Of a stretch of DNA of 64,000 nt, positions 57,572 to 64,000 are shown piece after piece. The DNA comes from Haemophilus pittmaniae (lineage in GTDB: Bacteria; Pseudomonadota; Gammaproteobacteria; Enterobacterales; Pasteurellaceae): NCBI RefSeq assembly GCF_900186995.1, contig NZ_LT906463.1, positions 1,674,001 through 1,738,000 of the forward strand, in the 5' to 3' direction. The position numbers and the translations under genes were made by a program. Every line of letters begins with the position of its first letter. Position 1 is the stretch's first letter. The notes beneath the pieces are model-generated. The model was not told where the DNA came from, did not search any database, and was given only the letters and a program-made list of their open reading frames with translations.

Positions 57572-59005
57572 ATGATCACTCAAGATTTCAGTAAACCTAT
57601 CGATTCTGCTACGGTATTGCAAAAGATCGTGTTAGATAAGGCCCAGTGGGTTAAAAACCAAGAAGCCGCATTTCCGCTTGCACAATTTAAAGAGCAAATT
57701 CAACAATCCGATCGTTCTTTTTATGCCGCGTTAGCTCAGGGGACTCATCAGCAACCGGCCTATATTCTGGAATGTAAAAAAGCCTCCCCTTCGAAGGGAT
57801 TGATTCGTCAGGAATTTAACTTAGAAGATATCGCTAACGTCTATAAGCATTATGCTTCGGCGGTTTCCGTGCTCACCGATGAAAAATATTTCCAAGGCAA
57901 ATTTGAATATTTACCATTAGTGCGGAATATCGTTTCACAACCGGTGTTGTGTAAAGATTTTATGATCAGCGAATATCAGGTTTACTTAGCACGTTACTAT
58001 CAAGCCGACGCCATTTTATTGATGTTGTCCGTAGTCAACGACGATACCTACCGTATCTTGGCCGAGTTCGCCCATTCCCTCGGCATGGGGGTACTCACCG
58101 AAACCAGTAATGAAGCTGAATTTGAACGTGCCCTTGCACTTGGCGCAAAGATCATCGGGGTCAATAATCGAAATCTTCATGATCTCAGCGTAGATTTAAA
58201 TCGCGTGGTGGAGCTTACGCAAAAATATGCGGAGCGTATCCCTGCGGATGTACGTATCATCAGCGAATCAGGCATTTATAATCATCGCCAAGTACGGGAA
58301 TTAAAGAAAACTGCTCATGCCTTTTTAATTGGCAGTAGCTTAATGGGAAGCTGCGATTTAAATAACGCCGTGCGAGAAGTGATTTTTGGAGAAAATAAGG
58401 TATGCGGTTTAACTCGCGCACAAGATGTCAAAGACGTCTACGCAAACGGTGCACTTTACGGCGGATTAATTTTCGTCGAACATTCCAAACGCTGTGTGAC
58501 ACTACGTCAAGCGCAGGAGTTAGTCACGGCAGCTGAATTACGATTTGTGGGCGTATTTCAGAATCAAGAGATTGATTTTATTGTGAAAATAGCCAGTCAA
58601 TTGCAGCTTTATGCAGTGCAATTACACGGTAATGAGAGACCGGAATTTATTACCCAATTGCGGGCTGAATTGCCATCACAAATTCAAATCTGGCGGGCGA
58701 TTTCCATTGATTTAACGCAACAATCCTTTAGCTTGCCGAAAATTAACGGCGTTGATCGTTATGTCCTTGATAGTCAGGCAAATGGCCAACAAGGCGGTAC
58801 CGGTCAAGCCTTTGATTGGGCTATTATTAAGGATTCCGACAAAGCCCATATTATGTTGGCCGGCGGGCTGAATGAACAGAATATTGAACAGGCATTGGCA
58901 CTCAATCCCTTAGGCTTGGATCTGAATTCCGGTGTAGAAAGTGCGCCCGGTATAAAATCAGCGGATAAAATCCAACAATTATTTGAAAGAATAATCAGCG
59001 CATAA
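57572..59005 (+). CDS. trpC: Bifunctional indole-3-glycerol-phosphate synthase / phosphoribosylanthranilate isomerase
   Basis: 477 residues. IGPS domain about 1-255 ([57 protein letters not shown]), PRAI domain about 256-477 ([41 protein letters not shown]). Same fusion as in E. coli TrpC. trpBA do not follow; the operon ends here with a terminator, so trpBA must be elsewhere, as in H. influenzae. Confidence 0.97.
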   Translation: MITQDFSKPIDSATVLQKIVLDKAQWVKNQEAAFPLAQFKEQIQQSDRSFYAALAQGTHQQPAYILECKKASPSKGLIRQEFNLEDIANVYKHYASAVSVLTDEKYFQGKFEYLPLVRNIVSQPVLCKDFMISEYQVYLARYYQADAILLMLSVVNDDTYRILAEFAHSLGMGVLTETSNEAEFERALALGAKIIGVNNRNLHDLSVDLNRVVELTQKYAERIPADVRIISESGIYNHRQVRELKKTAHAFLIGSSLMGSCDLNNAVREVIFGENKVCGLTRAQDVKDVYANGALYGGLIFVEHSKRCVTLRQAQELVTAAELRFVGVFQNQEIDFIVKIASQLQLYAVQLHGNERPEFITQLRAELPSQIQIWRAISIDLTQQSFSLPKINGVDRYVLDSQANGQQGGTGQAFDWAIIKDSDKAHIMLAGGLNEQNIEQALALNPLGLDLNSGVESAPGIKSADKIQQLFERIISA

Positions 59006-59006
59006 A

Positions 59007-59043
59007 GAAAATCCCTTAAGCGGTATTCCCTTAAGGGATTTTT
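59007..59043 (+). terminator. Terminator after trpCF
   Basis: Stem AAATCCCTTAAG / CTTAAGGGATTT with a loop of about 8 bases and a T6 run. Confidence 0.9.
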
Positions 59044-59058
59044 TCACACCCACCTATA

Positions 59059-59074
59059 TACCCATTAATAAGTA
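59059..59074 (+). promoter_or_regulatory. NarP/NarL 7-2-7 site, distal
   Basis: TACCCATTAATAAGTA fits the inverted-heptamer consensus TACYYMT-N2-AKRRGTA at every position. About 168 bases before the predicted hyb start point. Confidence 0.6.
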
Positions 59075-59081
59075 ACACTCA

Positions 59082-59097
59082 TACCCATTTGTAAGTA
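59082..59097 (+). promoter_or_regulatory. NarP/NarL 7-2-7 site, proximal
   Basis: TACCCATTTGTAAGTA, one mismatch to the 7-2-7 consensus. Lies 23 bases after the first; the two form a direct repeat. Confidence 0.55.
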
Positions 59098-59186
59098 ACT
59101 ATATTTTAACAAATAAAAACTATTCTTATTTATCAGCAAAATCAATCACTTATACCCTTTTAAAATACAGGGAAATAGCCTTGTTA

Positions 59187-59200
59187 TTGATAATGATCAA
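59187..59200 (+). promoter_or_regulatory. FNR box upstream of hyb
   Basis: TTGATAATGATCAA, a perfect match to TTGATNNNNATCAA. With the -10 below, its centre is about -41.5, the class II activation position. Confidence 0.85.
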
Positions 59201-59222
59201 ATAAATTTATTAGCCGCAGGCA

Positions 59223-59228
59223 TATCAT
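59223..59228 (+). promoter_or_regulatory. -10 element of the hyb promoter
   Basis: TATCAT, 22 bases after the FNR box; start point predicted near 59235. No -35 needed for FNR-dependent promoters of this type. Confidence 0.6.
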
Positions 59229-59269
59229 GCCCAGGTTATTTGTAATGTTATTTTTATCTTGGAGTGATT

Positions 59270-60418
59270 ATGCAACGCAATGATGGTTTATTCGGCAATT
59301 TAGCCGAGGTGTCCCGTCGTGACTTTATGAAGTTATGCTCTGCCCTCGCCGCGACAATGGGATTAAGTTCTAAGGCCGGTGCACAAATGAGCGAAGCTCT
59401 AACCTCACCGAGTCGCCCACCGGTAGTATGGATCGGTGCACAAGAATGTACCGGTTGTACTGAATCGTTACTTCGTGCCACTCACCCAACAGTCGAGAAT
59501 TTAGTACTCGATGTCATTTCTTTGGAATACCACGAAGTACTTTCCGCTGCATTCGGTGAACAAGCAGAGGAAAATAAACACCATGCTTTAGAGAAATACA
59601 AAGGCCAATATGTTTTAGTTGTTGATGGTTCCATCCCACTAAAAGATGGCGGTGTATATTGTATGGTGGCCGGTAAGCCTATCGTAGAACATATCCGTGA
59701 AGCAGCTAAAAATGCAGCCGCGATCATTGCTATTGGTTCTTGTGCCGCATGGGGTGGTGTACCTGCAAGTGGCGGTAACCCGACCGGCGCGGCAAGTTTA
59801 GCTGAAGCGCTTCCACCAAATACCCCAATAATCAACATTCCGGGCTGTCCACCAAACCCACATAACTTCTTGGCAACAGTCGCTTACATTATCACTTATA
59901 AAAAATTGCCTGGCATGGACAAACTAAACCGTCCATTATTCGCCTATGACCGTTTAATTCATGAAAACTGCTATCGTCGCCCACACTTTGATGCTGGACG
60001 TTTTGCCAAGGAATATGGCGATTATGGACATCGTCAAGGATGGTGTTTATATCACCTTGGCTGTAAAGGTCCGGAGACCTATGGTAACTGCTCAACCTTA
60101 GAATTCTGCGATGTCGGTGGCAATAACTGGCCGGTTGGTATCGGTCATCCTTGCTATGGCTGTAATGAAAAAGGTGTCGGTTTTACCAAAGGCATTTTCC
60201 AATTAGCCAGCGTGGAAAACCCAACTCCACGTGTAGAAAAACCAGATGTGATGAATACCGAAGGTGAAGGCGCTTCGCCAACAGCAATCGCCTTACTTGG
60301 CGGCGCTGCAGCGATTTTGGCCGGCGTGAGCGTAGTTACTCTGCGGGAATTAAGTGTTCAACATAAAGCCCGTAAACAAGAAAAAGCACAAACCGCACAA
60401 CACAACACAGGTAAATAA
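59270..60418 (+). CDS. hybO: [NiFe]-hydrogenase 2 small subunit
   Basis: 382 residues from ATG 59270 (GGAGTGATT before it; an in-frame GTG two codons earlier lies in the ribosome binding site). Twin-arginine signal SRRDFMK (15-21), proximal cluster start [15 protein letters not shown], further Fe-S cysteines in [30 protein letters not shown] and [11 protein letters not shown]-terminal membrane helix ([20 protein letters not shown]). Periplasmic uptake hydrogenase, exported folded with HybC by Tat. Confidence 0.96.
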   Translation: MQRNDGLFGNLAEVSRRDFMKLCSALAATMGLSSKAGAQMSEALTSPSRPPVVWIGAQECTGCTESLLRATHPTVENLVLDVISLEYHEVLSAAFGEQAEENKHHALEKYKGQYVLVVDGSIPLKDGGVYCMVAGKPIVEHIREAAKNAAAIIAIGSCAAWGGVPASGGNPTGAASLAEALPPNTPIINIPGCPPNPHNFLATVAYIITYKKLPGMDKLNRPLFAYDRLIHENCYRRPHFDAGRFAKEYGDYGHRQGWCLYHLGCKGPETYGNCSTLEFCDVGGNNWPVGIGHPCYGCNEKGVGFTKGIFQLASVENPTPRVEKPDVMNTEGEGASPTAIALLGGAAAILAGVSVVTLRELSVQHKARKQEKAQTAQHNTGK

Positions 60419-60420
60419 CC

Positions 60421-61458
60421 ATGGATAGACGCAAATTTCTCAAAGCGGGTTTGCTCGGTGGTGCGGTTTCAACCTTACCTGTCAGTGCACAGGCATCGGA
60501 AACCGTTGAACCGATCCCGGGCGCCTTGGGTATGCTATATGACTCGACTCTGTGCGTAGGCTGTCAAGCCTGTGTCGCGGAATGTCAACAGGTCAACCAT
60601 ACTCCTGTCAATCCCAAAGGCGAACAGATCTGGGCAAATAACGACAAACTCTCTCCATTCACCCGTAATATCATCCAAGTTTGGTCCGATGGCGATGGCA
60701 AAAATAAAGACAAAACGGAAAATGGCTACGCATATGTAAAAAAACAATGTATGCATTGCGTGGATCCAAACTGTGTTGCCGTTTGCCCGGTACAAGCTTT
60801 AACCAAAGATCCAAAAACCGGTATCGTTAAATACGATCCGGATATTTGTACCGGCTGCCGTTATTGCATGGTGGGTTGTCCATTCGATGTACCAAAATAC
60901 GATTACGACAACCCATTCGGTGAAATCAGCAAATGTGAACTTTGTAACCAAAAAGGTGTGGAACGTTTAGATAAAGGTGAAATTCCAGGTTGCTGCCATG
61001 TTTGCCCTACCGGTGCCATTATTTTCGGCACCCGTGAGGAATTATTAGCTGAAGCCAAACGACGCTTAAGTCTATTACGCGGCACCGAGTATGATTATCC
61101 TCGACAAACAGTTAATAGCACCGATAAATACCGAGCTACTGTACCGGCCTATCAATACCATGTTTATGGTGAGAAAGAAGGTGGTGGTACTCAAGTGCTA
61201 GTATTAAGTGCTGTACCAACTGAAAATCTCGGTTTACCTCCATTGGAAGAACAAGCAACCGGCTCCCGTGCTGCACATTTGCAACACTTCCTTTATCGAG
61301 GCTTAGCATTGCCATTAGTCGCCCTTGCAGGTCTTACCGTGATGACATACAAAAATATGCATGGCGATCAAATTGCCGCACGTATTGAAAAACAAAAAGA
61401 AGCGATGCGTCAGGCTCGCAAAGAAATAGAAGAAGCGGAGGACGAACACCATGAGTAA
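60421..61458 (+). CDS. hybA: Hydrogenase 2 iron-sulfur subunit HybA
   Basis: 345 residues. Tat signal [15 protein letters not shown], four 4Fe-4S motifs ([46 protein letters not shown] with [10 protein letters not shown]), and a C-terminal membrane helix ([17 protein letters not shown]). Passes electrons from HybOC to HybB and quinone. Overlaps hybB by 8 bases. Confidence 0.96.
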   Translation: MDRRKFLKAGLLGGAVSTLPVSAQASETVEPIPGALGMLYDSTLCVGCQACVAECQQVNHTPVNPKGEQIWANNDKLSPFTRNIIQVWSDGDGKNKDKTENGYAYVKKQCMHCVDPNCVAVCPVQALTKDPKTGIVKYDPDICTGCRYCMVGCPFDVPKYDYDNPFGEISKCELCNQKGVERLDKGEIPGCCHVCPTGAIIFGTREELLAEAKRRLSLLRGTEYDYPRQTVNSTDKYRATVPAYQYHVYGEKEGGGTQVLVLSAVPTENLGLPPLEEQATGSRAAHLQHFLYRGLALPLVALAGLTVMTYKNMHGDQIAARIEKQKEAMRQARKEIEEAEDEHHE

Positions 61459-62677
61459 CCCACGTCCGGTCGGCGGTCGTTTAATTTCCGCGGCTATTAT
61501 CTTTTTTGCCCCATTGGCTGTGATCTGTGCCGTGCTTATCTTAAAGCGTTTAGTCTTTGGGATCGGTTCTGTAACCGCATTAAATGGTGGTTATCCTTGG
61601 GGTTTATGGATTGCCTTCGACCTTTTGGTCGGTACCGGCTTCGCCTGTGGTGGCTGGGCTTTGGCTTGGACCGTGTATATTTTTAATAAAGGGAAATATC
61701 ATGGTTTAGTTCGTCCGGCTCTGCTTGCCAGCCTATTCGGCTATTCCTTGGGTGGTCTTTCTATCACTATCGATATGGGGCGTTACTGGCACTTACCATA
61801 CTTCTATGTACCAGGCCAATTCAACACCAACTCGGTATTGTTTGAAACCGCTTTCTGTATGACCGTTTATATCTGTGTGGTTACTTTAGAATTTGCACCG
61901 GTCTGGTTAGGTTTCCTTGGCTTGAAAAAATGGTTTAACAAACTTAATAAAGTGATGTTCTTCATCATTGCATTAGGTGCCCTCTTACCAATGATGCACC
62001 AATCCTCAATGGGTTCATTAATGATCGTTGCCGGTCATAAAGTTCATCCGGTATGGCAAAGCTATGAAGTGTTACCAATACTTTCATTGCTTACCGCCTT
62101 TATCATGGGTTTCTCCATTGTAATTTTTGAAGGCTCCTTAGTTAAAGCGGGTCTTGCCGGTAAAACCCCTGACGAACGCCATTTATTCAGCCAATTGGCC
62201 AAAGTTACTGCCGGCTTAATTAGCTGTTTCCTATTAGTACGTTTTGGCGAATTAATTTATCATGACAAACTTCACTATGTGCTTGGTTTCGATAAATTGC
62301 ATAATTTTGAAGCTTGGATGTTCTGGATGGAAATTTGGTTAATGGTATTACCATTACTAACCCTTTTCCTCGGGGAAAAACGCTCAGACGCTCGTTGGCT
62401 ATTTATTTCCGCATTAAGCATGTTGCTTGGCGCAGCCCTTTGGCGGATGAACTACTCGCTGATCATGTATGATCCGGGTAATGGCTATGAATATTTCCCA
62501 TCGGCACAAGAATTGTTAATTTCAATTGGTTTCGTTTCTATCGAAGTTTGTGCCTATATTTTAATTGTACGTCTATTCCCTGTATTACCGGTGTTTAAAG
62601 AAAAACACACAGAGGAATCGGAACAAATTATTGCCGAAAAAGCGGCATTCAGTAAAAAAGTTAGCGGAGCAGAATAA
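61451..62677 (+). CDS. hybB: Hydrogenase 2 integral membrane subunit HybB (NrfD family)
   Basis: 408 residues, about ten membrane helices. [20 protein letters not shown] is the NrfD/PsrC landmark, and [20 protein letters not shown] follows. Has no haem ligation pattern; reduces menaquinone and may link to proton movement in E. coli hydrogenase 2. Stop overlaps hybC (TAATG). Confidence 0.96.
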   Translation: MSNPRPVGGRLISAAIIFFAPLAVICAVLILKRLVFGIGSVTALNGGYPWGLWIAFDLLVGTGFACGGWALAWTVYIFNKGKYHGLVRPALLASLFGYSLGGLSITIDMGRYWHLPYFYVPGQFNTNSVLFETAFCMTVYICVVTLEFAPVWLGFLGLKKWFNKLNKVMFFIIALGALLPMMHQSSMGSLMIVAGHKVHPVWQSYEVLPILSLLTAFIMGFSIVIFEGSLVKAGLAGKTPDERHLFSQLAKVTAGLISCFLLVRFGELIYHDKLHYVLGFDKLHNFEAWMFWMEIWLMVLPLLTLFLGEKRSDARWLFISALSMLLGAALWRMNYSLIMYDPGNGYEYFPSAQELLISIGFVSIEVCAYILIVRLFPVLPVFKEKHTEESEQIIAEKAAFSKKVSGAE

Positions 62678-64000
62678 TGACTGAAAAACAACGTATCTCA
62701 ATCGACCCGATCACTCGTATTGAAGGTCATTTACGTATTGATTGTGAAATTGAAAACGGCAAAGTGACCAATGCTTGGTCCTCCGGCACAATGTGGCGTG
62801 GTATGGAAAATATCGTAAAAGGTGCCGATCCCCGTGATGCGTGGATGATTATGCAACGGATTTGCGGTGTTTGTACCACGGTTCATGCCATTATTAGCGT
62901 ACGCGCTGTTGAAGATGCGATCGGTGCTAAAGTGCCAGTTAACGCTCAATATATTCGTAATATGATTTTGGCAGCTCACAATATCCATGACCATATTGTG
63001 CACTTCTATCAACTCTCCGCAATGGACTGGGTAGATATCACTGCCGCACTTCAAGCGGATCCGGAAAAAGCTGCGGAAATGTTAAAAGGTGTTTCCACAT
63101 GGTCATTAAATAGTGCCAATGAATTCCGCAATGTGCAGAAAAAAGTCCAGGCGTTGGTCGACAGCGGACAATTAGGCATTTTTGCCAACGGTTACTTTGG
63201 TCACCCGGCAATGAAATTACCGCCAGAAGTCAACTTAATCGCCGTAGCTCACTATCTGCAAGCATTGGAATGTCAACGTGACGCTAACCGCGTAGTCGCA
63301 TTATTAGGCGGTAAAACACCACATATCCAAAACTTGGCAATTGGTGGTGTAGCAAACCCTATTAACTTAGATTCGCAAGCAGTGCTTAATTTAGAGCGCT
63401 TAATGTTTGTAAAATCCTGTATCGACCGTCTAACAGACTTCATCAATCAGGTATATAAAGTCGATGCGGCCGTATTCGGGGCTTACTATCCGGAATGGTT
63501 TGAATTGGGTAAAACTTCAGGTAACTACCTCTCCGTACCGGAATATCCAATTGATGCTAATAACTCCGTATTTATGCTCAAAGGCGGTTATGTTGAAAAT
63601 TATGGTCTTGGTACTTTCCGTGAAATCACCCAACAAAAAGATGACTTCGTTGTAAAAGGCATTAAAGAAAGTGGTAAACACGCTTGGTATGAAGATGATC
63701 AACCATTAGAACCTTGGGCCGGTTTAACTCGTCCAAAATACACCGGTTGGCAAGATGATGGTAAATACTCTTGGGTTAAATCACCAACTTTCTACGGTAA
63801 AGTGGTCGAAGTGGGTCCATTAGCCTACTTGATGACCGGTATTGCAGCCAACGACAAACCAACAATGACTCACTTCAATGAGATAAAAGCGCTGTATCAA
63901 ACCCTAACCGGCAAAGAGTTAAGTGTTGATGCATTGCATTCCACTATGGGACGAATCATTGGCCGTACAGTACATTGCTGTGCAATTAACGATATCCTTG
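62677..64000 (+). CDS. hybC: [NiFe]-hydrogenase 2 large subunit, partial
   Basis: 441 codons seen, cut by the right edge. N-terminal ligand motif RICGVCTTVH (first CxxC of the NiFe site) after SIDPITRIEGHLRI, and GHPAMKLPPEVNLIAVAHYL. The C-terminal DPCxxCxxH ligand motif is outside. No signal; co-exported with HybO. Reads without interruption to the end. Confidence 0.96.
   Translation, partial: MTEKQRISIDPITRIEGHLRIDCEIENGKVTNAWSSGTMWRGMENIVKGADPRDAWMIMQRICGVCTTVHAIISVRAVEDAIGAKVPVNAQYIRNMILAAHNIHDHIVHFYQLSAMDWVDITAALQADPEKAAEMLKGVSTWSLNSANEFRNVQKKVQALVDSGQLGIFANGYFGHPAMKLPPEVNLIAVAHYLQALECQRDANRVVALLGGKTPHIQNLAIGGVANPINLDSQAVLNLERLMFVKSCIDRLTDFINQVYKVDAAVFGAYYPEWFELGKTSGNYLSVPEYPIDANNSVFMLKGGYVENYGLGTFREITQQKDDFVVKGIKESGKHAWYEDDQPLEPWAGLTRPKYTGWQDDGKYSWVKSPTFYGKVVEVGPLAYLMTGIAANDKPTMTHFNEIKALYQTLTGKELSVDALHSTMGRIIGRTVHCCAINDIL

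Noticed and set aside
59095-59165. Further copy of the dispersed repeat upstream of hyb
   Set aside because: Only AAAATCAATCACTTA resembles the core and the GCCCC end is missing; too degenerate to count.

Overview
The window is chromosomal DNA from a gamma-proteobacterium of the family Pasteurellaceae. Gene content and order (recB-recD-grxB, matP/lon-like/fabA, yccT-yccS, rnfABCDGE-nth, trpEG-tautomerase-trpD-trpCF without trpBA) match that family. The Haemophilus-type DNA uptake core AAGTGCGGT / ACCGCACTT occurs perfectly at least six times, which points to the Haemophilus/Aggregatibacter/Pasteurella/Basfia side. A hybOABC uptake hydrogenase narrows it further, but the genus cannot be fixed from sequence alone. 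I saw no rRNA, tRNA, prophage or CRISPR array.

Layout. 1-13194 (minus): one tight eight-gene operon, srfA-srfB-srfC, then a membrane TPR protein, a secreted von Willebrand A protein, an ABC ATPase, an FtsX/MacB-type permease and a formylglycine-enzyme-like protein that runs off the left edge. 13554-16663 (plus): a FecCD-type metal/oxyanion importer followed by a Mop molbindin; a ModE-like half-site upstream suggests molybdate or tungstate. 17017-23185 (minus): recB-recD-grxB. 23244-30670: a type I restriction-modification locus (hsdM, hsdS, hsdR) containing a REP-associated transposase, four REP palindromes, an hsdS remnant and a broken rhuM; it is bracketed by two ~91% identical direct copies of an intergenic repeat. 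30783-39310: housekeeping genes (DsrE-like, purine permease, usg, ybaK, fabA, Lon-like protease, matP, cspD, yoaH, truC, yqcC, acyP). 39421-50658 (plus): yccT, yccS, the Rnf electron-transport operon with an unlisted 23-codon membrane ORF between rnfA and rnfB, nth, and an SNF-type transporter. 50854-52785 (minus): thrS. 53049-59005 (plus): azoreductase and the trp operon with a TrpR operator. 59270-64000 (plus): hybO-hybA-hybB-hybC (cut by the right edge) behind an FNR box and two NarP/NarL-type sites.

Most notable: (1) the srf operon joins an actin/Hsp70-fold ATPase, a large GTPase, a vWA protein, an ABC exporter and an FGE-like protein, apparently one envelope-associated machine of unknown function; (2) the hsd locus carries several marks of diversification: two TSEL repeats, a G8 tract, a purifying-selected remnant of a second hsdS, and an active-looking RAYT; (3) the rnfA/rnfB coupled micro-ORF; (4) a dispersed ~75-85 bp intergenic repeat family with at least seven copies.
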